Positions 9,099 to 16,411 of a stretch of 64,000 bases of DNA are shown one piece after another. The notes beneath the pieces were generated by a model that was not told where the DNA came from, made no database searches, and was given only the letters and a program-made list of their open reading frames with translations. The stretch comes from Herbiconiux solani NBRC 106740 (GTDB lineage Bacteria; Actinomycetota; Actinomycetes; Actinomycetales; Microbacteriaceae): NCBI RefSeq assembly GCF_001571005.1, contig NZ_BCST01000007.1, positions 1-64,000 of the forward strand, in the 5' to 3' direction. Each line of letters opens with the position of its first letter. Within the stretch, counting starts at the first letter, position 1. A program made the position numbers and the translations under genes.

Positions 9099-9863
9099 AT
9101 GCAGAAATCAGCCGGCAGCACGGATGGCGGTCTGCTGCTCGAGGCGCAGAACCTCACGAAGGCCTACCCCGCGGCGGACGGCTCATCGGTCGAGGTCCTG
9201 CGCGATGTCTCCCTCACCGTGGGTCAGGGCGAATTCGTCGCCATCGTCGGGCCGAGCGGATCGGGCAAGTCGACGCTGCTGTACTGCCTCGCCGGGCTGG
9301 AGCCCTACACCTCCGGCAGGGTGCTCCTCCGTGGAAGGCAGCTCGACCAGCTCGCGCCCAAGGCGCTCGCCGCGATCCGGCGCGACGAGGTGGGCTTCGT
9401 GTTCCAGTCGTTCAACCTCATCCCGTCGCTCACCGCTCACCAGAACGTGGCGCTGCCCGCACGACTCGCGCACCGGGCCGTCTCCGCATCCGCCGTCGAC
9501 GAGGTGCTCGCCTCGGTCGGGCTGCAGGGCCGTGAGGGATTCCGCCCCGGACAGCTCTCGGGCGGCCAGCAGCAGCGCGTCGCGATCGCCCGGGTTCTGG
9601 CGGCGAGCCCGTCGCTCGTGTTCGCCGACGAGCCGACCGGGGCCCTCGACACCCAGGCGGGTGCCGCGGTGCTCGAGCTGCTCCGCCGCGTCGCCGGGGG
9701 AGAGCGCTCGGTCGTGATGGTCACTCACGACCTCGAGGCGGCCGCGCGGGCCGACCGCGTGCTCGTGCTGCGCGACGGGATGGTGCACCGCGAACTGCTG
9801 CGCCCCACCGCGAGCGAGGTGCTCGAGGCGCTGACCGCGGCGGCGGATGAGGCGTCGCGATGA
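9099..9863 (+). CDS. ABC transporter ATP-binding protein (MacB/LolD type)
   Basis: A 254-residue ATPase with Walker [10 protein letters not shown] (51-59), Q-loop region [11 protein letters not shown], signature LSGGQQQR (about 154-161), Walker B LVFADEPT and H-loop VTHD. The sequence type matches ATPases that pair with FtsX-like permeases to export peptides or lipids, or to work as mechanotransmission pumps. CAGGAGA precedes the ATG. Its last codons overlap the permease start (ATGA), so the two are translationally coupled. Confidence 0.93.
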   Translation: MQKSAGSTDGGLLLEAQNLTKAYPAADGSSVEVLRDVSLTVGQGEFVAIVGPSGSGKSTLLYCLAGLEPYTSGRVLLRGRQLDQLAPKALAAIRRDEVGFVFQSFNLIPSLTAHQNVALPARLAHRAVSASAVDEVLASVGLQGREGFRPGQLSGGQQQRVAIARVLAASPSLVFADEPTGALDTQAGAAVLELLRRVAGGERSVVMVTHDLEAAARADRVLVLRDGMVHRELLRPTASEVLEALTAAADEASR

Positions 9864-11203
9864 TCCGGCTGGTCTTCCGCGATCTGGTGACCAACGTGCC
9901 CATCTGGCTCGGGGCGCTCGTCGTCACTGCAGCCGCGGGTGCGGCCGTCTCGGTCGCGGCCGGCCTCATCACCTCGGGTCTCGGACTCGACTTCGTGTAT
10001 CTGGCGGGGCTCACGACCCTCGCGTCGATCTCCACCGTGCTGACGATCATCTCGATCGTCGCCGTCCTGGGCACGGTCGCGCGCTTGACGGTCGACCTGC
10101 AGCGCCGAAGCTATGCGCTCTGGCAGCTCGTGGGCGTCTCGGCGGCGCGGGTCACGTGGATCGTGCGGGCACAGCTGACCATCGTCGCCCTGCTCGGGTC
10201 GGCGCTCGGCACGCTCATCGCGGCCGCGTTCATCCCCGCCATCCTCCGCTTCGGGCTCTCGGATTCGTCCGGCCTGCAGGAGATCGAGCCCCGAACCCAG
10301 CCGATCGCCCAGCTCATCGTCATCCTGTTCGTCACCGCGGTCGTCGTGCTGGGAGGCCTGAAGGCGTCGAGACGCGCTGGGCAGGTGCGCGCCATCGAGG
10401 TGCTTCGGGATGCCGACAGGGGAGCGGCCCGGATGGGGGTCGCGCGGTGGATCCTGCTCGCGCTCACCCTGGCTCTGGCGCTCCTCTCGACCTGGAGCGT
10501 CGGCAAGAGCGCGGGCGGCGGCGCCGGGCAGCTCCTGCTCATCGGCCCTCTCTACACGGCGGTCGCGGTCTCGGCGATCCCGCTCGTCGCACCTCCCTTG
10601 CTGCGGGGGTGGACGAAGGTCATCCCCGATCGGTTCTCGAGCGCGTGGTTCCTGGCGCGCAACGCGGCCTCGTTCAGCGTGGGCCGCAGCACGGCCACGA
10701 TCAGCGCGCTCGTCGTCACGATCGCCCTGCCCGGCAGCTTCTACGCCGCGTTCACCACGAACGGCAACTTCGTGACGGCATCCACCGGCGAGTCCATGGG
10801 AGCCCTTGGGCCCGGCAGCTTCCTCATCCTGCTCGGCGGCCCGCTGCTGGTGTCTCTGGCCGGAGCGACGGCGACCGTGCTGATGGCGACCCGCACCCGT
10901 GAGCAGGAGACGGCGCTGGTGCAGGCCGCCGGTGGTGGTCGTGGGCTGGTGCTGCTGCGGGCGACGTGGGAGGCGGTCATCCTCGTCGTGACGGCGGCCC
11001 TCATCTCCGTGGGCGTGCAGCTCGTGACGGGTGTGGGAATGGCGCTCAGTCTCAGCCGCATCACCGCGACGGTGCCGTCGTTCGGGTTCGGGCCGGCGGC
11101 GATCGCGGCGGCCGTCTGCATCCTCGCGGTCACGGCGGCCAGTGCGCTGCCCGTGGCCTCGGCCTTGCGTCGCCCGGTCAGGGCCGTGCTCGCGGCGGAG
11201 TGA
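9860..11203 (+). CDS. FtsX-like ABC transporter permease
   Basis: A 447-residue membrane protein with two blocks of membrane helices (N-terminal and C-terminal) in the FtsX/MacB arrangement and an RSYALWQLVGVSAARV-type cytoplasmic loop that contacts the ATPase. It overlaps the ATPase gene by 4 nt. The pair resembles bacitracin-type or lipoprotein-type exporters, but no two-component system is nearby, so the substrate cannot be predicted. Confidence 0.87.
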   Translation: MIRLVFRDLVTNVPIWLGALVVTAAAGAAVSVAAGLITSGLGLDFVYLAGLTTLASISTVLTIISIVAVLGTVARLTVDLQRRSYALWQLVGVSAARVTWIVRAQLTIVALLGSALGTLIAAAFIPAILRFGLSDSSGLQEIEPRTQPIAQLIVILFVTAVVVLGGLKASRRAGQVRAIEVLRDADRGAARMGVARWILLALTLALALLSTWSVGKSAGGGAGQLLLIGPLYTAVAVSAIPLVAPPLLRGWTKVIPDRFSSAWFLARNAASFSVGRSTATISALVVTIALPGSFYAAFTTNGNFVTASTGESMGALGPGSFLILLGGPLLVSLAGATATVLMATRTREQETALVQAAGGGRGLVLLRATWEAVILVVTAALISVGVQLVTGVGMALSLSRITATVPSFGFGPAAIAAAVCILAVTAASALPVASALRRPVRAVLAAE

Positions 11204-11260
11204 GCCGGCCTCGCTGCGTTACTCGAACATCCTGATTCGACAACAAGAAAGGACACCACC

Positions 11261-11959
11261 ATGTCAGTCATCGCCGTAATCGGTACCGGTCGGGTAGGGC
11301 TCGCTTTCGCCGAGGCCGCGGTCGCAGCCGGGCATCAGGTCGTTCTGGCCAACTCGCGGGGCCCCGAGACGCTGACGGATGCCGTCGCGACGCTCGGCGC
11401 GTCGGCGACGGCCGACACCGTCGAGGGCTCGGCGGCCCGGGCCGACCTCGTGCTGCTCGCCGTGCCGCTCCACAGCTACGCCGACCTCCCGCCGGCGGCG
11501 CTGAACGGTCGCATCGTGATGGATGCGGGCAACTACTACACCGACTGGTCGGGTCACATCCAGGAGCTCGACGACGAGACCACGACCACGTCGGAGCGCT
11601 TTCAGTCCCTCTTCCCGGCGGCTCGGGTGGTCAAGGCGTTCAACAGCATCTACGCCGAGGACATCGCAGCCGATGCGCGGCCGGGTGGCGCAGCGGTGCG
11701 CGCGCTCCCGGTCGCGAGTGACGATGCTGCGGCGAAAGAGGTCGTCACGCAGCTCATCGAGAGCATCGGCTACGAAGTCGTGGATGCGGGCCCCCTCAGC
11801 GAGGGCTGGCGCTTCCAGCGCGGCACGGCGGCGTATGTGGTGCCGCTGACCCGCGCCGAGTTGGTCGAGGCGCTGGCGCAGGCGCGGCGGTACCGCGACA
11901 TGGCGTCGAGCGACGTGACGACGGCGCGGACGCACCAGGTGCCGGGGAGTGACGCGTAG
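11261..11959 (+). CDS. NAD(P)-binding F420 reductase-like oxidoreductase
   Basis: A 232-residue Rossmann protein: GTGRVGLAFAEAA near the N-terminus, then LANSRGPETL and RVVKAFNSIYAED, the same signature as the gene at 8311 but with a longer C-terminus. AAGAAAGGA lies before the ATG. It follows the permease by 57 nt and may belong to the same transcript. Substrate unknown. Confidence 0.8.
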   Translation: MSVIAVIGTGRVGLAFAEAAVAAGHQVVLANSRGPETLTDAVATLGASATADTVEGSAARADLVLLAVPLHSYADLPPAALNGRIVMDAGNYYTDWSGHIQELDDETTTTSERFQSLFPAARVVKAFNSIYAEDIAADARPGGAAVRALPVASDDAAAKEVVTQLIESIGYEVVDAGPLSEGWRFQRGTAAYVVPLTRAELVEALAQARRYRDMASSDVTTARTHQVPGSDA

Positions 11960-12050
11960 CGGGTGGGTGCTCTTCCCGGCGCCATCGCCTCGCCAGTACC
12001 CTGACAACGCACCGGCGAACCACTCCGCCCGCGTCGAAGGAGAGCAACGG

Positions 12051-12626
12051 ATGAGACCCCTGCGCTACGGAATCAACGTCACCCTAGACGGTTGCGTGCA
12101 TCACGAGGCGGGCATCGCCCCCGACGAAGAGTCGATGCGCTTCTGGACCGCCCAGATCGCCCGAGCGGATGCGGTGCTCTATGGCCGTGAGACCTACCAG
12201 ATGATGGAGTCGGCTTGGCGCCGGCCGGCCTCGGGTGCGTGGCCTGACTGGATGACCGAGCGGGACATCCCCTTCGCCGAAACCCTCGACGCAGCGAAGA
12301 AGTACGTCGTCTCGAGCACCTTGCCCGAGGTCGACTGGAACGCCGAGCTCGTGCGCGGCGACCTGGAGCAGGCGGTGCGAAGCCTCAAGGGAGAGCCGGG
12401 GGAGGGCCTGTCCGTCGGCGGAGTCACGTTGCCGCTGGCCCTGGCCGACCTCGGCCTGATCGACGAGTACGCGTTCGTCATCCATCCGGTGATCGCAGGG
12501 CGCGGCCCGACCCTGTTTGCAGGCCTCCACGAGAGGCTGAAGCTCGAGCTCATTGATCGCCAGGAGTTCCGGTCTGGTGCCGTGGCGCTGATCTATCGTC
12601 CCGCAGGCGGCGGACTGGCTACCTAG
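12051..12626 (+). CDS. Dihydrofolate reductase-family (RibD C-terminal-like) protein
   Basis: A 191-residue protein with the RibD/DHFR fold: LRYGINVTLDG at the N-terminus, DAVLYGRETYQMM, KYVVSSTL, and a C-terminal GGVTLPLALADLGLIDEYAF plus HPVIAGRGPTLF. The family reduces pteridine- or pyrimidine-like substrates with NADPH; no specific reaction can be assigned. The start was set at ATG 12051 after GAAGGAGA; the frame open further upstream has no ribosome-binding site. Confidence 0.87.
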   Translation: MRPLRYGINVTLDGCVHHEAGIAPDEESMRFWTAQIARADAVLYGRETYQMMESAWRRPASGAWPDWMTERDIPFAETLDAAKKYVVSSTLPEVDWNAELVRGDLEQAVRSLKGEPGEGLSVGGVTLPLALADLGLIDEYAFVIHPVIAGRGPTLFAGLHERLKLELIDRQEFRSGAVALIYRPAGGGLAT

Positions 12627-12682
12627 CGGAATGCGCCGGCCGTCACCAACCGAAACGCACGTCCCAGCGGTAGCCTCGTTTC

Positions 12683-12907
12683 ATGTCTCTGCTGGCTCGC
12701 ATCGTCGTAAACCCGGAGGTCGTGCACGGCCGGCCGGCCGTTCGCGGCACCCGCGTCCGGGTGACCGATGTGCTTTCGCTTCTCGCGGCGGGTGCGTCCG
12801 AGGCCGAAATTCTCGATGACTACCCGTACCTGACGGCGTACGACATCCGGGCCTGCCTCGCCTATGCGGCCGCGCAGGCCGACCACCCGATCCTGCTCGC
12901 GTCTTAG
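12683..12907 (+). CDS. DUF433-family antitoxin
   Basis: A 74-residue DUF433 protein with the characteristic VHGRPAVRGTRVRVTDVL and the C-terminal DYPYLTAYDIRACLAYAA. DUF433 proteins are antitoxins usually paired with DUF5615 PIN-like toxins. A -10 box TAGCCT (12671-12676) lies 6 nt before the ATG, so the mRNA is probably leaderless. The toxin gene expected next is only a stub (12911-12982). Confidence 0.85.
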   Translation: MSLLARIVVNPEVVHGRPAVRGTRVRVTDVLSLLAAGASEAEILDDYPYLTAYDIRACLAYAAAQADHPILLAS

Positions 12908-12910
12908 TTC

Positions 12911-12982
12911 GTGCGTTTCCTCGTCGACGCTCAGCTGCCGCCGGCGATGATCGAGGCCGGTGACCTCGTCGAACTCCGCTGA
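12911..12982 (+). pseudogene. Internally deleted DUF5615 toxin
   Basis: Three nt after the antitoxin stop, a GTG opens a 23-codon frame. It begins MRFLVDAQLPPA, the exact N-terminal signature of DUF5615 PIN-like toxins (about 110 residues), and ends with EAGDLVELR, which resembles their usual C-terminus. The middle, including most catalytic acidic residues, is missing, and the frame is kept across the junction. Seen directly: the two ends and the short length; the deletion is inferred from family length. Confidence 0.7.
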
Positions 12983-13048
12983 GCAATATCGCGGCGGTAA
13001 CGGGTCTCATCGACCCGCACGGTGCGAACCCAGGCGTTTAGAGCCACC

Positions 13049-13393
13049 TCAGCGCCCCCGCTCCTCCAGAAACGCACTCACCTGCCGATGCGTCTCGGTG
13101 AGTCGCTCGATCCGCTCCGCCAGCCCCGCCCGCACCTGCACGAGCTGTTGCGCGAGCGCGTCGTGCGCATCCGCCGGCGCCTCCCCGGTGCAGGCCAGCA
13201 CCGACACCACGACCTCGCGCGGAAAGTCCATGCCGAAGAGCAAGTGGATGATCTCGGCACGTTCCACCGTCGAGTCGTCGTAGTCGCGATACCCGTTCGA
13301 CTCGCGGCGAGCAGAGATGAGCCCGTGCTGCTCGTAGTACCGCAGCGATCGCGCGCTCACACCGCTGCGCCGGCTGACCTCGCCGATCTTCAT
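13049..13393 (-). CDS. MerR-family transcriptional regulator
   Basis: A 114-residue MerR protein with the HTH MKIGEVSRRSGVSARSLRYYEQHGLI at the extreme N-terminus and a coiled-coil dimer helix at the C-terminus. There are no clustered Cys residues for metal sensing; the single Cys (about residue 68) does not make a SoxR-type cluster. It is divergent from the esterase at 13475, with a classic long-spacer MerR promoter between them. Confidence 0.92.
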   Translation of the reverse strand: MKIGEVSRRSGVSARSLRYYEQHGLISARRESNGYRDYDDSTVERAEIIHLLFGMDFPREVVVSVLACTGEAPADAHDALAQQLVQVRAGLAERIERLTETHRQVSAFLEERGR

Positions 13394-13400
13394 CGTGCGT

Positions 13401-13431
13401 TTGACCTTGACATGATGTCAGAGTCTAGCGT
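13401..13431 (+). promoter_or_regulatory. MerR-type promoter with 19-bp spacer and central dyad
   Basis: TTGACC (13401-13406) and TAGCGT (13426-13431) are separated by 19 bp, the over-long spacer typical of MerR-controlled promoters. Inside it lies the perfect dyad TGACAT-G-ATGTCA (13408-13420), flanked by further complementary GAC/GTC. It reads toward the esterase gene. Confidence 0.75.
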
Positions 13432-13474
13432 GACGGTGTTCGGGCGAGATCCGCCGGAACACGAAGGATGTCTG

Positions 13475-14353
13475 ATGCGATCAACTGTCACGGCCGCCGG
13501 CCGAACCCGCTCGTTCACGGTGATCGGGGAGCCCGACGGTGCCGAAGACCGCGCCCTCGTGCTGGTCTTCCACGGCTCGAAGCAGGACGGTGAGGTCCAC
13601 CGCCGTTTCACGGGAGGCGCCCTCGACCGTCTCGCGACTGAAAATCGTGCGGTAGTCGTTTACCTCGACGGCTACCGCGGCAACTGGAACGACGCCCGCG
13701 CCGAGAGTTCCTTCCCAGCCCGCCTCGAGCAGGTGGATGACGTCGCGTTCGCGCGTGCCGTGGTCGACTCCGTGCGCCGATCCCACCGCGTCGACGTGCG
13801 CCGGGTCGTCGGCGTCGGCTACTCCAACGGCGGCCAGATGGTCTTCCGCCTCATCCACGACGCACCGGATCTCCTGACGGGCGCGGTCGTCGTGGCAGCG
13901 ACCATGCCCGATCGGGACGGCTTCCTCGGCCCCTTCTCGGAGACGACGAAGCACCCCATCCCCGTCACTCTCGTGGCCGGCACAGCGGATCGCATCGTTC
14001 CCTACAAGGGCGGCCGGATGGCGTGGTGGGCGCGTGCGATATTCAAGGTCGGGGGAGTGGCGCTCTCCGCGCCGGCCACGGCCGAGTACTTCGCTCGTCG
14101 CAATGGCGTCACCGCCGTCCCCACGGTCGTGGACGTCCCGGCATCGCCCGGCATGCGCCGCCGCCCGCGGACGGAGGAGACAACGTACCGCGAGCCGGGC
14201 CGCCCGCCCGTCACCTTTTACACGGTGCACGGCGGCGGCCACACCGTTCCGGCGGCGAAACCGGCGCCCGCCGTTCTTGGACGAACGGGGGCAGGTCGCC
14301 GCATCGACGACATCGTTCTCGACACCGTGGGCGCACTCAACCAATCTGCGTGA
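13475..14353 (+). CDS. Polyhydroxybutyrate depolymerase-like / LpqC-type esterase
   Basis: A 292-residue alpha/beta hydrolase of the esterase-PHB-depolymerase family: LVLVFHGSKQDGE (oxyanion region), nucleophile elbow GYSNGG, GTADRIVPYKGG with the acidic residue, and HGGGHTVP with the catalytic His. No signal peptide is seen, so it is probably cytoplasmic. The start was set at ATG 13475 after AAGGA; the frame open upstream runs through the merR region and is not coding. It is the evident target of the divergent MerR regulator. Confidence 0.82.
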   Translation: MRSTVTAAGRTRSFTVIGEPDGAEDRALVLVFHGSKQDGEVHRRFTGGALDRLATENRAVVVYLDGYRGNWNDARAESSFPARLEQVDDVAFARAVVDSVRRSHRVDVRRVVGVGYSNGGQMVFRLIHDAPDLLTGAVVVAATMPDRDGFLGPFSETTKHPIPVTLVAGTADRIVPYKGGRMAWWARAIFKVGGVALSAPATAEYFARRNGVTAVPTVVDVPASPGMRRRPRTEETTYREPGRPPVTFYTVHGGGHTVPAAKPAPAVLGRTGAGRRIDDIVLDTVGALNQSA

Positions 14354-14410
14354 GGTGAGTCGTCTCGCAGTCGGCCGGGTGCCAACTAGTTATCGGGTCC
14401 GGCGGCTGAC

Positions 14411-14908
14411 TTAGAAGGGTTCGTCCACGCTCGGAATGATCTCGTGAAGCGACCCGTCTTCGCTCGTGCGCATGAGGCGGACCGGGCCGGATTCCTCGCG
14501 GAGCTCGGCGAGGCGCTTGAGCTGAGCGACTTCGGCATCCGCCAGCTCATTGAAGAACGCCTCGGCCTCAGGGTTCTCGGCAGGTACCTGACTTCGTGTA
14601 CTGACCTTGCCGCGGAAGACGTCGTACTCGATTTCGAATCCAGGACCCACCTCGCGCGCAAGGAGTCGCGCCAGTCGCTCGCCCTCCGCAACGTGAGCTC
14701 CGGCCAGCGCTTCGCTCTTGAAGCCCCGAGTCTGCAGATCGAGGGACGCGTAGAAGGAGCTGTCCCATTCCTGCAGCGCGGTCACGAGCTCGTCGCTCAG
14801 TCGAGTCTTTTCGTAAGCAACCGGCCCCATGAACCAGACCACGGATGGGGCGTAGTCCGAAAAGAGGCGGATCGTCGTCCTGCGCTGCACGCGCTGATCA
14901 CTGGTCAC
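14411..14908 (-). CDS. Hypothetical protein
   Basis: About 165 residues, GTG start at 14908 chosen because the conserved-looking part begins there; no strong ribosome-binding site is visible and a longer frame is open upstream. The N-terminus carries IRLFSDYAPSVVWF and the middle EWDSSFYASLD and EGERLARLLAREVGPGFEIEYDV, a pattern I associate with a small soluble protein common in actinobacteria but of unknown function. No catalytic motif is apparent. It lies at the left edge of the accessory island. Confidence 0.6.
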   Translation of the reverse strand: MTSDQRVQRRTTIRLFSDYAPSVVWFMGPVAYEKTRLSDELVTALQEWDSSFYASLDLQTRGFKSEALAGAHVAEGERLARLLAREVGPGFEIEYDVFRGKVSTRSQVPAENPEAEAFFNELADAEVAQLKRLAELREESGPVRLMRTSEDGSLHEIIPSVDEPF

Positions 14909-14979
14909 GGCCCGAGCGTATCGCCCGGAGCGTCGACCTGCACGAAGGGCGAAGTGCACGCGATGACGGTGTCTCCGGC

Positions 14980-15153
14980 CTATTTCATGTCGAACTCGGC
15001 CGTCAGGCCTTCCCGCCGCGTCTTGCTGAAGTGGTCGTCGATGCGCTTGGCAACACCGTCCGTGATCTTGTCCGTCATCTTCCCGGCAAGGATGACCAAT
15101 CCAGCCGCAGCGGCCGTCACCGCGGCGGACGCGACGTACCCGATCAGATCCAC
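14980..15153 (-). CDS. 57-aa single-pass membrane peptide
   Basis: A short gene with a near-perfect ribosome-binding site (ACAGGAGGGCACC before the GTG). The product starts with an Ala/Val/Ile-rich membrane helix (about residues 4-22) followed by a charged, amphipathic tail rich in Lys/Arg/Asp (KMTDKITDGVAKRIDDHF). The shape recalls small holin-like or type-I-toxin-like peptides, but no family can be named. It stands alone between a hypothetical gene and a membrane protein gene on the same strand. Confidence 0.65.
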   Translation of the reverse strand: MDLIGYVASAAVTAAAAGLVILAGKMTDKITDGVAKRIDDHFSKTRREGLTAEFDMK

Positions 15154-15267
15154 GGTGCCCTCCTGTGGCGAGGGTACCAGCGGACGCTCGTGCTACGTCG
15201 AGAAGGAAAAGCGCTGTCGCGTCTCGGCTATTCACCCACGTTGAACGTCGGTCCGACCGCCACTCTC

Positions 15268-15681
15268 CTATCTGCTCAAGTCGGCTCGTTCGCGTCGGAA
15301 TGATTGCCCGGACCATCTCCAAAGGGGTCGGGCCGTGAGAAGAATGAGCACCGCAAACAGGCTCTGACTGATCACGCCGAACAACGAGAGTCCGCCGACC
15401 ATAACGAAGACGGTCCAGTTCACCGCGATGTCGGCGATGATCACGGCGATGCCGAGCACGATGCCGGAGCGCCGTCGGAAGATGATCAGCCCGGCGGTGG
15501 CCGGATCCAGGATCGTCAGCGACACCCAGAACAGCCGGACGCCGGAAGGGAAGTCGCTGTAGGCATTCAAGCCGCTGACGATCAGATCCGCCGTGTGAGT
15601 GGTTGTTCCCACGAGGAAGCCGAGCACCCACACGACTTGGAATACTCTGAGCGCTCGCGCTGATGCGGCGGGAGCGATCAC
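15268..15681 (-). CDS. Four-helix membrane protein, unknown function
   Basis: A 137-residue hydrophobic protein with four predicted membrane segments (about residues 12-33, 46-65, 72-95, 98-117) and charged ends. No family motif was recognised. The GTG start at 15681 lacks a ribosome-binding site, but TAACAT sits exactly 6 nt upstream, fitting a leaderless mRNA. Confidence 0.65.
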   Translation of the reverse strand: MIAPAASARALRVFQVVWVLGFLVGTTTHTADLIVSGLNAYSDFPSGVRLFWVSLTILDPATAGLIIFRRRSGIVLGIAVIIADIAVNWTVFVMVGGLSLFGVISQSLFAVLILLTARPLWRWSGQSFRRERADLSR

Positions 15682-15724
15682 GCGCTCATGTTACTGACCC
15701 GGATGGTGCCGCCGAGTCCTTCTT

Positions 15725-15883
15725 TTAGTCCACGAAAGCGTCGAACGTCTCCTTGATCCAGAGGTCGTCGGCGCAGTCCTCTGAGCAGGCGCGGTGGTCG
15801 TAGACCATCTCGCTGCGGGGCACCCGGATGCCGCATTGCCGGCAGCGCCGGAGCCGGCCGCTGAACCGCTCGTGCACACTCAC
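15725..15883 (-). CDS. Small zinc-ribbon protein
   Basis: A 52-residue protein with CRQCGIRVP and, after a 14-residue gap, CSEDCADDLW, giving two Cys-x2/3-Cys knuckles that should bind one zinc ion. The acidic tail ends KETFDAFVD. Its GTG overlaps the stop of the RHH gene upstream (GTGA), so it is the second gene of a two-gene operon and may be the effector or partner of that DNA-binding protein. No known toxin family was recognised. Confidence 0.6.
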   Translation of the reverse strand: MSVHERFSGRLRRCRQCGIRVPRSEMVYDHRACSEDCADDLWIKETFDAFVD

Positions 15884-16026
15884 AGCGGCACCGCCCCGAC
15901 GTACTTGCGCAGGGCCGCGCAGACCACTGCATTTATGTCCTCGCCTCGTGCCGCGGCAATAAGACGAGCCGTCCGTTCGAGCTGGTCGGGAACCCCGACG
16001 ATCAGCTCTATTTTGCTGGCTGTCAT
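15880..16026 (-). CDS. 48-aa ribbon-helix-helix-like protein
   Basis: A very short gene: MTASKIELIVGVPDQLERTA begins with a beta-strand-like stretch followed by two helices, the layout of Arc/CopG-type dimeric DNA-binding proteins. A -35 TTGTCT and -10 TAGAAT separated by 17 bp lie directly upstream, with 6 nt between the -10 and the ATG, so translation is likely leaderless. It overlaps the zinc-ribbon gene and faces another RHH gene (16107) across a perfect palindrome. Confidence 0.6.
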   Translation of the reverse strand: MTASKIELIVGVPDQLERTARLIAAARGEDINAVVCAALRKYVGAVPL

Positions 16027-16032
16027 AGAGCA

Positions 16033-16061
16033 ATTCTAGAGGGTGTGGCCACACCAGACAA
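16033..16061 (-). promoter_or_regulatory. Promoter with 14-bp palindromic operator
   Basis: On the minus strand TTGTCT (16061-16056) and TAGAAT (16038-16033) have a 17-bp spacer. The spacer contains the perfect palindrome GGTGTGGCCACACC (16042-16055), placed to block the promoter when bound. On the plus side TAAAAT (16065-16070) could be the -10 of the divergent RHH gene, so one operator may serve both. Confidence 0.7.
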
Positions 16062-16106
16062 GTGTAAAATGATGATTGCTCGTTCGGTTTCTGAGAGACT
16101 GACGAC

Positions 16107-16313
16107 GTGCCGAATCAGCCTAAGACACCCAAGCGAGGGTTTCGCATTCCTACTGATCTCTACGAAGCCGCCCAGGCAAGGGCCGCGAGTGAAGGGCGGA
16201 CAGTCAGTGATGTCGTGCGTGACGCGCTCACTCGCTACGTACAGGATGTGACCGACTCGGGAATGGGGAAACAAGACTCCAATCGATCTGCGTGGAGTGG
16301 CTCCCCGTCGTGA
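16107..16313 (+). CDS. CopG/Arc-type ribbon-helix-helix protein
   Basis: A 68-residue protein. GFRIPTDLYEAAQARAASEG followed by RTVSDVVRDALTRYV is a textbook strand-helix-helix RHH motif; the C-terminal 20 residues are polar and probably disordered. Such proteins act as autorepressors or antitoxins. It starts with GTG and is divergent from the other RHH gene at 16026. No toxin follows on its strand; the next gene is on the opposite strand. Confidence 0.75.
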   Translation: MPNQPKTPKRGFRIPTDLYEAAQARAASEGRTVSDVVRDALTRYVQDVTDSGMGKQDSNRSAWSGSPS

Positions 16314-16411
16314 GTGAACGTGGTCGGCGCCTTAGGCAGTACCGCCTTCCAACGCATTCCAGGATCGCCAACCCCACAATGGCCTCATCACGGATCACTG
16401 GACCCTGAGCG

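Noticed and set aside
16045-16274. Short frames on both strands over the RHH genes
   Set aside because: They overlap the RHH gene at 16107 and the divergent promoter; the RHH frames have motif and promoter support.
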